Source: Sandaracinaceae bacterium (GTDB taxonomy: Bacteria > Myxococcota_A > Polyangia > Polyangiales > Houyiibacteriaceae). Taken from it: a stretch of 64,000 nucleotides of DNA. Below the pieces are notes generated by a model. That model ran no database searches. It was not told the DNA's origin and was given only the letters and a program-made list of their open reading frames with translations. The stretch spans positions 62,001 to 126,000 of the forward strand of contig JACKEJ010000005.1 in the NCBI GenBank assembly GCA_020633055.1, written 5' to 3'. This document shows, piece after piece, positions 18,744-26,320 of this stretch; position 1 is the first letter of the stretch; each line of letters opens with the position of its first letter. A program made the translations under genes and the position numbers.

Positions 18744-19336
18744 CACTCGGTGAGCGTGCCCTTGGTGCTGGGCACGCCGGTCTGACGGGGATCGATCTCG
18801 GTGGCCTCGCGCAGCGCCTTGGCGAACGCCTTGAAGCCGATCTCGATGATGTGGTGGAGGTTCTCGCCCTCGTGGAGGCGCATGTGCAGGTTGCACTGCG
18901 CGCCGCGCACGAAGCCCTCGAAGAACACCTCGGCCAGCTCCGTGTCGAAGCCGCCGAGCGTGGCCTTGGGCATCGGCACGCGCCACACAAAGTACGGTCG
19001 CCCCGACAGGTCGAGCGCGCACGTCATGCAGGCCTCGTCCATCGGGAGCGTGGCCGAGCCGTAGCGGCGGATGCCGCGCTTGTCACCCAGCGCCTCGGCC
19101 ACCGCCTTGCCCAAGGTGATGGCCAGGTCCTCGGTGGTGTGGTGCCCGTCGATGTGCGTGTCCCCCTCGGCGACGACCTCGAGGTCGAACAGCCCGTGGC
19201 GCGCGATCTGCTCGACCATGTGGGTCAGGAAGCCAATCGGCGTTGCGACGCGCGCCTGGCCCGTACCGTCCAGGTCGACGACCACGCGGATGTCGGTCTC
19301 GCTCGTCTTGCGATGCAGCACGGCTCGTCGGGTCAT
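18743..19336 (-). CDS. hisB: imidazoleglycerol-phosphate dehydratase
   Basis: Dehydrates imidazole glycerol phosphate to imidazole acetol phosphate. The 197-residue monofunctional enzyme has the metal-binding signatures GFLTHMVEQIARHG, DTHIDGHHTTEDLAI, and the repeat LHEGENLHHIIEIGFKAFAKAL. It lacks the histidinol phosphatase domain of the enterobacterial fusion. It is the first gene of the operon; TATGGT lies 9 bases before its ATG and no ribosome site is seen. Confidence 0.95.
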   Translation of the reverse strand: MTRRAVLHRKTSETDIRVVVDLDGTGQARVATPIGFLTHMVEQIARHGLFDLEVVAEGDTHIDGHHTTEDLAITLGKAVAEALGDKRGIRRYGSATLPMDEACMTCALDLSGRPYFVWRVPMPKATLGGFDTELAEVFFEGFVRGAQCNLHMRLHEGENLHHIIEIGFKAFAKALREATEIDPRQTGVPSTKGTLTE

Positions 19337-19345
19337 GAGGCCCGG

Positions 19346-19351
19346 ACCATA
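19346..19351 (-). promoter_or_regulatory. candidate -10 box for leaderless hisB
   Basis: TATGGT on the minus strand ends 9 bases before the hisB ATG at 19336; same pattern as other lead genes here. Confidence 0.4.
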
Positions 19352-19431
19352 GCTCGAAACCCGGGCGCCCGCAGGTTAACGGCCCCGGGCAGGTCGCATG
19401 TCGCCCCCCCGTCGCTCCGGCCCTGGCCGCG

Positions 19432-19905
19432 TCAGCGTTGGGACTGCACGAAGGCCATGCGCTCGGTGAGTACGGGGTGGTCGGGGTCGTGACCGAGTGC
19501 GATCTGGAGGTTGAGCTTGGCTTGGCCCCACTGCCCATCGCGGATGGCGGCCTGAGCTTTGGCCCAGAACGGGCGGGCCTTCGCGTTGACCGTTCGCTTG
19601 ACCGCCTGCGCGCGCGAAGAGGACTCGTCGGTGGCGGCCTGCGCGACGTGGCGGAGCCGCCCCTCGGCCAGCCCCGCGTCGTACGCGGCGCGCGTCGCGG
19701 TGTTGGACAGCACCCGGTACGCCTCCCCGCCGCGCCGGTAGATCTGATTGACGCGCGCCTTGTCCGCCTCGCTCGCCATCGTGTACCCGTCCGGGTGATA
19801 GCGAAGCGCGAACTTGTGGAACGCCGCACGCACCGCGTCCGCAGAGGCGTCCTGCTCGATCTGCAGGAGGGTGTAGTAGTCCAACGCGTCGAGGGGGTCG
19901 CTCAT
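19432..19905 (-). CDS. minimal J-domain protein paired with Hsp70-like protein
   Basis: A 157-residue J-protein. Residues 1-75 form the J-domain (DYYTLLQIEQDASADAVRAA, FALRYHPDGY with the essential HPD, AYRVLSNTATRAAYDAG). The rest is helical with a final TPR-like repeat (AQAAIRDGQWGQAKLNLQIA). It lacks the Gly/Phe region, zinc finger and substrate-binding domains of true DnaJ. J-domains stimulate ATP hydrolysis by Hsp70. The ATG overlaps the stop of the Hsp70-like gene (ATGA), so the two are presumably made together as a dedicated pair. Confidence 0.85.
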   Translation of the reverse strand: MSDPLDALDYYTLLQIEQDASADAVRAAFHKFALRYHPDGYTMASEADKARVNQIYRRGGEAYRVLSNTATRAAYDAGLAEGRLRHVAQAATDESSSRAQAVKRTVNAKARPFWAKAQAAIRDGQWGQAKLNLQIALGHDPDHPVLTERMAFVQSQR

Positions 19906-21929
19906 GCGCGTGGCGCCTCCTGCCGCTCTGTTGGCGCCACCTCGCCACCTGGTCGATAGCGGGCCTCCATCCGCGCACGCAGCGCGTCGAGCTCCGACTC
20001 GTCGATCTCGCCCAGACGCCGGATGCGCACCTGCTGCTCGCGGCCCGTCTCGAGATCGCGGGCCTGCACGGACAGCGCCCCGTCGGCGTCGATCACGAAC
20101 GTGACGTCGATGCGCACGGCGCCGCGGGCGGCGTCCCGCAACCCATCCAGCTCCACGACGCCGAGCACTTGGTTGTCCTCCAGGCTCTTCTCCTCGCCTT
20201 GGCAGATTCGGACGGAGATGAAGGTCTGACCATCGCGACCCGTGCTGAACGTCTGGGTGTTCTCGGCCGGCATGGCAGTGTTGCGGGGGATGACCGTGTG
20301 GCAGAAACCGGACACCGTCTCGACCCCAAGCGACAGAGGGGTGACGTCCAGCAGCAAGGGCGGCGGCCCAGCGGGCTCGAGCTCGGGCGGAGGCTGCGGA
20401 GCCGCGGGGCGGTCCGAGGGCGCGGACCCCCGCACACGGACGACGGGCTGAATCGCGACCGGCCGCGCCGGCGCCGTAGGTGGCCCGACCCGAGCCGCGG
20501 GCACGGGCACGAGCTCCTCCAGCTCCAGCGCGTCGAGCTCCTCCGAAGGGTCGGGCGCGGGGGCGCGCTCGGAGAGGCGTCGCGTCGCGGCTGCGAGCGG
20601 CGGGGGAGGCTTCGCGGCTGCGGGCGCCATGAACGCGCTCGGAGGCGCGGGCTTGTACCCGTCTCCCCCGGAACCGCCGGCGAGCCCAGGGACGTAGGCC
20701 CCGGGAGCGGCCACCAGCCGGTCCGTCGCCACCCGCTCCATGTGCACCTTGCGCAGCGCCACGCGGGCCAGCTGCGAGCGGCGCCCACTCGCCAAGGAGG
20801 CCGCCTGCAGCGCGGCGCCGTGCGCGACGACCACGTCGGGATCGATCTCCACGCGCGGCTCGGTGGCGAAGTACTCGGCCACCATGGTCCGCACCAACGG
20901 CATGCGCGTGGAGCCGCCCACCAGGATGACGTTGTCCAGCTGAGTCGGCCGGATACCCGCCGCCCTCATCGTCGTCTCGCAAGCGTCGAACGCGCGCGCG
21001 ATGATGGGCCGCGCGATCTCGTGCAGCTTGGCCCGCGAGAGGGTGTAGCGCAGGTCGAGCGCCTGCCCAGAGGCCCCGACCGCGAGCTCCTCGACGCGCA
21101 GGTCCACCTCGTCCTGGTCGGTCAGCTCACACTTGGCCCACTCGGCGGCAGCGCGCAGGCGCTCGAACGCTTCTGGGTCGGTGCGGGGGTCCACGCGGTG
21201 CTCGCGCAGGAACGCTTCCGCCATGAGGTCGGCCACGGTGCCGTCGATGTCGTCGCCCCCGAGGTAGCTGTCGCCCGCCGTCGCGATGACCTCGAAGACC
21301 TCCCCCGAGAGCTCGAGGATGCTGACATCGAAGGTGCCGCCGCCCATGTCGAACACCGCTACCCGCTCCCGCCCCTGCTGGCCGTAGCCGTAGGCTAGCG
21401 CCGCTGCGGTCGGCTCGTTCAGCACGCGCAGCACCTCGAGGCCCGCCACGCGTCCGGCGGCCATGGTGGCGTTGCGCTGTAGGTCGCTGAAGTTCGCGGG
21501 GACCGTGATGACCGCCTTGGAGCAGCGCTTGCCAGTCGCCCCCTCGGCCACCCGCCTCAGCTCGCGCAACACGAAGGCCGAGATCTCGCTCAGCGCGTAG
21601 GTCTCGCCGCGCGTGCGCACCACCGTGCCGCCGTTGTCGCTCTCGGCCAGCTCGAACGCGAAACGCTCGCGCGCCCGTCGCACCTCGTCCGAGCGGAAGG
21701 GTCGCCCCAGCAGGCGCTTCACCGAATAGAACGTGTTGCGCGCGTCCAGCATGCGACGGTCGCGGGCTGGGTAGCCCACCAGCACGTCCCCCGTGGGATG
21801 GAACGACACGACGGAGGGCAAGAGCTCGCGGCCCTCCGCGTCGGCGAGGATGCGCACCGAGCCGCCGTCTGCGACCGCGACCACCGAGTTGGTGGTGCCT
21901 AGATCGATGCCCAACACCAATTCCGCCAT
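19902..21929 (-). CDS. noncanonical Hsp70 (DnaK-like) with large linker insertion
   Basis: A 675-residue Hsp70 homologue. The nucleotide-binding domain (1-~378) is intact: GIDLGTTNSVVAV, NEPTAAALAYGYG, FDMGGGTFDVSIL and LVGGSTRMPLV. Between this domain and the conserved linker/SBD start LLLDVTPLSLGVET (~523) lies an insertion of about 140 residues rich in Pro, Ala, Arg and Glu, where DnaK has only a few residues. The substrate-binding beta domain (~523-640) is recognisable (VIPRNTAMPAENTQTFST) but only ~35 residues follow it, so the helical lid is absent. GGAGA precedes the ATG. It is coupled to a J-protein; no grpE is nearby. It is probably a specialised chaperone, not the housekeeping DnaK. 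Confidence 0.88.
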   Translation of the reverse strand: MAELVLGIDLGTTNSVVAVADGGSVRILADAEGRELLPSVVSFHPTGDVLVGYPARDRRMLDARNTFYSVKRLLGRPFRSDEVRRARERFAFELAESDNGGTVVRTRGETYALSEISAFVLRELRRVAEGATGKRCSKAVITVPANFSDLQRNATMAAGRVAGLEVLRVLNEPTAAALAYGYGQQGRERVAVFDMGGGTFDVSILELSGEVFEVIATAGDSYLGGDDIDGTVADLMAEAFLREHRVDPRTDPEAFERLRAAAEWAKCELTDQDEVDLRVEELAVGASGQALDLRYTLSRAKLHEIARPIIARAFDACETTMRAAGIRPTQLDNVILVGGSTRMPLVRTMVAEYFATEPRVEIDPDVVVAHGAALQAASLASGRRSQLARVALRKVHMERVATDRLVAAPGAYVPGLAGGSGGDGYKPAPPSAFMAPAAAKPPPPLAAATRRLSERAPAPDPSEELDALELEELVPVPAARVGPPTAPARPVAIQPVVRVRGSAPSDRPAAPQPPPELEPAGPPPLLLDVTPLSLGVETVSGFCHTVIPRNTAMPAENTQTFSTGRDGQTFISVRICQGEEKSLEDNQVLGVVELDGLRDAARGAVRIDVTFVIDADGALSVQARDLETGREQQVRIRRLGEIDESELDALRARMEARYRPGGEVAPTERQEAPRA

Positions 21930-22018
21930 GCGCTCTCCGAGGACTGCGAGACGCCGCTACGATACCATCGCCGCTACCATCGAGGCCGCAAAACTCTCGT
22001 GGCCTGGTACTCCGACGA

Positions 22019-24751
22019 CTACGCGTCGTCGTTGTCGTCGTTGTCGTCGTTGTCGTCGTTGTCGTCGGAAGCCGGGGCACCGGCCGCAGGGGTCTCGGCG
22101 CCCACGGAAGGCACCTGATCGGCCAGCGACGGGGCGTTGCCCTCCCCGGTCCCGTCCGCGTTGGCGGCGCCAACGGTGTCGCCGTCGACGTTGCCTGCGT
22201 CGCCGTCGCTCTCGTCGTCGTCGCTCAGCGGCTCCACGTCCACGACCCGCTCGCCGTCCTTGAGGCGGATGACGCGCACGCCCTGCGTGTTGCGCCCCGT
22301 CTCGCGAATCTCCGCGACGCGTGTCCGGATGACCAGCCCGCCGTCCGTGATGACCATCAGGCCGTCGCCCGGCAGCACCAGGCGCAGGCACACGAGCTCG
22401 CCGTTGCGCTCCGAGGTGTCCATCGCGATGATGCCCTTGCCTGCGCGAGACTGCACACGCCACTCGCTCACGGGCGTGCGCTTGCCGTAGCCGTTGGCGC
22501 TCACGGTCAGGACCTGCTGCGTGTCCTCGGACTCGACGACGTCCATGGCGATGACGCGGTCGCCCTCGCTCAGGTCCATGCCGCGCACGCCGCGCGTGTC
22601 ACGCCCCGTGGGGCGCACGTCGTCCACGCCGAAGCGGATGCTCATGCCCTGCGCCGAGCCGATGAGGACCTCCTGCCCGTCCGACACCACCCGCGCGGCG
22701 AGCAGCGAGTCACCCTCGTCGATGCCCACGCCGATGATGCCCGTCTGCCGGATGTTCTCGTACGCGGAGAGCGCGGTGCGCTTGACCTTGCCGCCGACCG
22801 TGACGGTCAGGAGGTAGCCGTCGTCCACGAACTCGCGGATGGGCACCATAGCCGCCACGGCCCCGCCCTCCTCGAACCCGACGAAGTTCACCATCGGCCG
22901 GCCGCGCGCCGTGCGCGCCATCTGCGGGATCTCGAAGACGCGCCGTGTGAACGCTTTTCCGTCGGCGCTCAAGAACAGCATGTGCGCGTGCGCGTTGACG
23001 ACGTAGACCCACTTGACGAAGTCCTCGTCGCGCGTGTCCATCGCGCGCAGGCCCTTGCCGCCGCGGCCCTGCTCGCGGTACTCGCTGAGCGGCACGCGCT
23101 TGATGTAGCCGCGGTGCGTGACGGTCACCACGACCTCTTCGTCGGGCACCAGGTCCTCGATGCTCAGGTCGCCCTCGGCCTCGACGATCTCCGTGCGGCG
23201 CGGGTCGCCGTACTTGTCGCGCACCTCCTGCAGCTCGTCGACGATGACGCCCAGCAGCAGCTTCTCGCTGGCCAGGATGGCCTCGAGGTGCGCGATCAGC
23301 TCGCACAGCCCGCCATACTCGCCAGCCAGCTTCTCGCGCTCGAGGCCGGTCAGCTTGCTGAGGCGCATCTCCAGGATGGCCTTGGCCTGCCGCTCGGACA
23401 GGTAGTAGTCGCCCCGCGCGGCGGCCTTCTGGATCTCTTCCTCGGGCCGGCCCGCGCGCCGCACGAACTCCTCGAGCCCCTTGAGCGGCAGCTGCTGCAA
23501 CGCCGAGCGCGCCTCGTCCGTGGTCTGCGACGCGCGGATGGTGGAGATGACCAGATCGATCTCGGTCACGGCCATACCGAGACCCTCGACCAGCTCACGC
23601 TGCGCGAGCGCCTGCCGCAGGTCGTAGCGGGTGCGGCGGGTCACCACCTCGCGGCGGTGGTCGATGAAGTGCAGGAGCCCGCTGCGCAGGTCGAGCAGCT
23701 TCGGACGCTGCCCCACGATGGCGAGGCAGTTGTAGCCGAACGTGCTCTGCAGCGCGGTCATCTGGTAGAGCGTGTTGAGCACGATCTCGCCGTGGGCGTC
23801 GCGCTTCAGCTCGATGACCATGCGCATGCCCTCGCGGTCGCTCTCGTCGCGCAGGTCGGCAATGCCCTCGATGCGCTTCTCGCGCACCAGCTGCGCGATC
23901 TTCTTGAGCAGCTCGGCCTTGTTGACCTGGTACGGGATCTCCGTGACCACGATCATTTCGCGGTCGCCCTTGCCCGGGATGGGCTCGATGCTGGCACGCG
24001 CGCGCATGACGACGCGACCGCGACCCGTGCGGTAGGCCTGGATGATGCCGGCGCGTCCGTAGATGTAGCCCGCGGTGGGAAAGTCGGGCCCCTTCACGCC
24101 CAGGCGGCCCGTCTCCGGGTCGTCCTCCATGAGCGCGTCGTTCGAGAGCCGGGGGTTCTCGATGAGCCGGATGGTGGCGTCCACCACCTCCGCCAGGTTG
24201 TGTGGCGGGATGTTGGTGGCCATGCCGACCGCGATGCCGCCGCTGCCGTTGATCAGCAGGTTGGGGACACGGCTGGGGAGCACCAGGGGCTCGTGCTCCG
24301 ACTCGTCGAAGTTCGGGCCGAAGTCGACCGTCTCCTTGTCGATGTCGGCCAGCAGCTCGGAGGCCAGGCGCGACATGCGCACCTCCGTGTAGCGCATGGC
24401 CGCGGCCGGATCGCCGTCCACCGAGCCGAAGTTGCCCTGCCCGTCCACCAGCGGGTACCGCAGCGCAAAGTCCTGCGCCATGCGCACGAGCGCGTCGTAC
24501 ACGGCGCTGTCACCGTGCGGGTGGTACTTGCCGAGGACGTCACCGACGATGCGCGCGCTCTTCTTGTACGAGGAGCTGGCGGTGACCTTCTGCTCGTGCA
24601 TCGAGTAGAGGATGCGGCGGTGCACCGGCTTGAGGCCGTCACGCGCGTCCGGGATGGCGCGCCCGATGATGACGCTCATCGCGTAGTCGAGATACGACTT
24701 GCGCATCTCGTCTTCGATGGTGACGGGGAACTTCTTCTGAGTCTCGGCCAT
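22019..24751 (-). CDS. gyrA: DNA gyrase subunit A
   Basis: The DNA-cleaving subunit of gyrase (910 residues). It shows the quinolone region HPHGDSAVYDALVRMAQ with the sensitive-type Ser and Asp, the catalytic Tyr in AMRYTEVRMS, the leucine-rich coiled-coil, and the GyrA box QGRGGKG (~570) needed to wrap DNA, which marks it as GyrA and not ParC. Six beta-pinwheel blades follow, then an acidic tail of ~65 residues ending in DDN repeats encoded by a 9-bp tandem repeat (22025-22067). ATG 24751 is preceded by TACCGT at leaderless spacing; a reading from 24772 has no support. Confidence 0.97.
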   Translation of the reverse strand: MAETQKKFPVTIEDEMRKSYLDYAMSVIIGRAIPDARDGLKPVHRRILYSMHEQKVTASSSYKKSARIVGDVLGKYHPHGDSAVYDALVRMAQDFALRYPLVDGQGNFGSVDGDPAAAMRYTEVRMSRLASELLADIDKETVDFGPNFDESEHEPLVLPSRVPNLLINGSGGIAVGMATNIPPHNLAEVVDATIRLIENPRLSNDALMEDDPETGRLGVKGPDFPTAGYIYGRAGIIQAYRTGRGRVVMRARASIEPIPGKGDREMIVVTEIPYQVNKAELLKKIAQLVREKRIEGIADLRDESDREGMRMVIELKRDAHGEIVLNTLYQMTALQSTFGYNCLAIVGQRPKLLDLRSGLLHFIDHRREVVTRRTRYDLRQALAQRELVEGLGMAVTEIDLVISTIRASQTTDEARSALQQLPLKGLEEFVRRAGRPEEEIQKAAARGDYYLSERQAKAILEMRLSKLTGLEREKLAGEYGGLCELIAHLEAILASEKLLLGVIVDELQEVRDKYGDPRRTEIVEAEGDLSIEDLVPDEEVVVTVTHRGYIKRVPLSEYREQGRGGKGLRAMDTRDEDFVKWVYVVNAHAHMLFLSADGKAFTRRVFEIPQMARTARGRPMVNFVGFEEGGAVAAMVPIREFVDDGYLLTVTVGGKVKRTALSAYENIRQTGIIGVGIDEGDSLLAARVVSDGQEVLIGSAQGMSIRFGVDDVRPTGRDTRGVRGMDLSEGDRVIAMDVVESEDTQQVLTVSANGYGKRTPVSEWRVQSRAGKGIIAMDTSERNGELVCLRLVLPGDGLMVITDGGLVIRTRVAEIRETGRNTQGVRVIRLKDGERVVDVEPLSDDDESDGDAGNVDGDTVGAANADGTGEGNAPSLADQVPSVGAETPAAGAPASDDNDDNDDNDDNDDA
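22025..22067. repeat. 9-bp tandem repeat encoding the GyrA acidic tail
   Basis: Four perfect copies of GTCGTCGTT (22025-22060) plus a partial fifth. On the coding minus strand they give Asp-Asp-Asn repeats at the extreme C-terminus of GyrA. The repeat could change copy number by slippage in steps of three residues. Confidence 0.9.
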
Positions 24752-24758
24752 GGGCGTG

Positions 24759-24764
24759 ACGGTA
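24759..24764 (-). promoter_or_regulatory. candidate -10 box for leaderless gyrA
   Basis: TACCGT on the minus strand ends 7 bases before the gyrA ATG at 24751; no ribosome site is visible. Confidence 0.5.
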
Positions 24765-25005
24765 CCTTGCACGGGGTGCGCGCGGTCCTCGCGGGAGGGG
24801 CTCTCTGCCGGCCCCCGGGACGCGTGAAAGTTGCGCCGACATTAGCATTTCCGGCGCTCGTTGGCCCGCTCCACGACGTGATTTTGCGTCCTCGCACCGA
24901 AAACGAAGTGGCCGCCGACTGCCAACTTTGTTGACGCACGCGCCACGGCGCCCGCCGAGATCCAGGTCACCTCCCGCGGGCCTCCGCTTTGCAGGGTGAT
25001 CTTGG

Positions 25006-25011
25006 TATGTT
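25006..25011 (+). promoter_or_regulatory. candidate -10 box for leaderless start at 25019
   Basis: TATGTT ends 7 bases before the ATG at 25019. A second ATG at 25007 lies within this hexamer, so the downstream start is preferred. Confidence 0.5.
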
Positions 25012-25018
25012 GGCCCCC

Positions 25019-25357
25019 ATGCGCCCCCCTCGCCGTCCCTCCCCCTCGCGCTGCCTCGCCGTGTTGGGGCTGCTGCTGCTCACTCAGTGCTCTGGTCCGG
25101 TGGTCCCCATCCTGCCCCCGCTGACGATCTCCGCTCCCGACATGGACGGCCTGGTGCGTATCGACGGTGACGCCGAGCCCGACGCGTTGGTGTTCGGATA
25201 CAACGAAGCGCGGCTCGCCGGGGTCATCGCGACGGCGGACGCGGCTGGGCGCTATCAGCTCACGCTGGGCGCCGACGCGGGCGACGAGATCTCCGTGTGG
25301 CAACGAGTCGGCACACAGGAGGGCCCGCCTCGCATCGTGACCGTCACGGCGCCCTGA
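25019..25357 (+). CDS. small lipoprotein of unknown function
   Basis: A 112-residue protein with a lipoprotein signal: a basic N-terminus (MRPPRRPSPSRC), a hydrophobic core (LAVLGLLLL) and Cys in LLLLTQC as the likely lipidation site. The mature ~85 residues look like one small beta-sandwich (GLVRIDGDAEPDALVFGYNE, GRYQLTLGADAGDEISVWQR), similar in outline to carboxypeptidase-regulatory or Ig-like domains in surface proteins, though I cannot name the family. It starts 267 bases from the divergent gyrA and ends at a hairpin. Confidence 0.65.
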   Translation: MRPPRRPSPSRCLAVLGLLLLTQCSGPVVPILPPLTISAPDMDGLVRIDGDAEPDALVFGYNEARLAGVIATADAAGRYQLTLGADAGDEISVWQRVGTQEGPPRIVTVTAP

Positions 25358-25370
25358 GTCACGGCGGGCA

Positions 25371-25420
25371 CGTGGCTCCGGGAGCCACGCTGGGGCCCCT
25401 GACGCCCCGAGCCGTGGCTC
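25371..25420. terminator. paired hairpins between convergent genes
   Basis: CGTGGCTC (25371-25378) pairs with GAGCCACG (25382-25389) around a 3-base loop. A second small hairpin, GAGCC (25409-25413) with GGCTC (25416-25420), follows. They lie between the lipoprotein gene (+) and the receiver-like gene (-). No T-tract. Confidence 0.5.
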
Positions 25421-25456
25421 CCATCATCCGCTCGTCATCTTGCTGGCGCCCGCCGA

Positions 25457-26185
25457 TCAGTTGCCGAGCAGCGCGCGTACCAGTGACGCGACGTCGTTGG
25501 GGCTGACGTTGCTCTCGCAGCGGATGAACCGCCCCTGCCCTTGGCCCAGCGCCACGACCTCCTGCTCGAGCGCCGCCGAGGCCCCCCACAGCACGATGCT
25601 GGAGCCCTGAGGGAGGTCTGGCACGAGGGTCGCCACGGAGATGGGGTTCACCGAGGGGGACATGCAGTCCAACACCAGCACGGGGTGGGCCACGACAGAG
25701 GCGTGCACTTGGTCGAAGAGCGCCATCAGATCGTCGGCCTCGAGGGCGATGCAGTCGCGCCCGAGGTCGCGCAACAGCCCACCGCGCCGGCCGACGTTGG
25801 CGCTCGCGACGATCGCGACACCGAGCGGCTCCCCGATCTCCGTGCGCGGGAACTCGTCCGAGCGGGTCGGCTTGATGGTGGCGCGCACCTGGCTGTGTTC
25901 CGATGGGTCGCTGATGCGCGGCAGGATGGGCATCAGCCCGTCGACCACCATGCTGGCCTCGTCCTCCCCCAGCATGCCCGCGATGGACGCGAAGAGGGGT
26001 CCCTGCACGAAGCGGGTCAGCTCGTCGCGGTCGGTCGGGAGCGCCGGCATGAGCGCGGAGCGCAGCGCGCCTTCCAGCAGCTTGGCTGCAATGTTCGGCG
26101 TCACCACGGCCTCGACCGCTTCCGCCAATACTCGCTGAATGCGAGCTGCGTTCGGCGACGATCGATTTGCGAGCGAGGTCGACAT
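25457..26185 (-). CDS. protein with degenerate receiver-like C-terminal domain
   Basis: A 242-residue protein. Residues 1-120 are helical and not recognised (NRSSPNAARIQRVLAEAVEA onward). Residues ~128-242 read like a response-regulator receiver fold: GVAIVASANVGRRGGLLRDL begins it, VLVLDCMSPSVNP carries an Asp where the phosphoacceptor would be, and a strand-helix ending with SLVRALLGN closes it. The acidic pair after the first strand and the conserved Lys near the end are not evident, so phosphorylation is doubtful. The start ATG 26185 follows a weak GGA. It diverges from the RNase HII-like gene. Confidence 0.62.
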   Translation of the reverse strand: MSTSLANRSSPNAARIQRVLAEAVEAVVTPNIAAKLLEGALRSALMPALPTDRDELTRFVQGPLFASIAGMLGEDEASMVVDGLMPILPRISDPSEHSQVRATIKPTRSDEFPRTEIGEPLGVAIVASANVGRRGGLLRDLGRDCIALEADDLMALFDQVHASVVAHPVLVLDCMSPSVNPISVATLVPDLPQGSSIVLWGASAALEQEVVALGQGQGRFIRCESNVSPNDVASLVRALLGN

Positions 26186-26307
26186 GTATCCAGGCTCGAC
26201 TTTGACATACCGCTTCGAGAAGTACAAATAGTGCACATCGTGCCAGTTCTTGGCCGCACGGCCGATAATTTTCCCGTGAAAGCACTGGCCCCGAAGGAAG
26301 GCGCTGC

Positions 26308-26313
26308 TATCTG
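26308..26313 (+). promoter_or_regulatory. candidate -10 box for start at 26321
   Basis: TATCTG, preceded by TGC (extended -10 type), ends 7 bases before the ATG at 26321. It departs from TAnnnT only in the last base. A perfect TTGACA lies at 26202-26207 but is not positioned to serve this hexamer. Confidence 0.35.
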
Positions 26314-26320
26314 CGCGGGC

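Noticed and set aside
22025..22067. Short tandem repeats considered as a CRISPR or satellite array
   Set aside because: The unit is 9 bp without spacers and lies within the gyrA frame.
26202..26230. Perfect TTGACA at 26202-26207 with TACAAA downstream as a sigma-70 promoter for the RNase HII-like gene
   Set aside because: The spacer to TACAAA is only 15 bases and other -10 choices are poor. The hexamer at 26308-26313 fits the local leaderless pattern better, so this was not listed as a feature.
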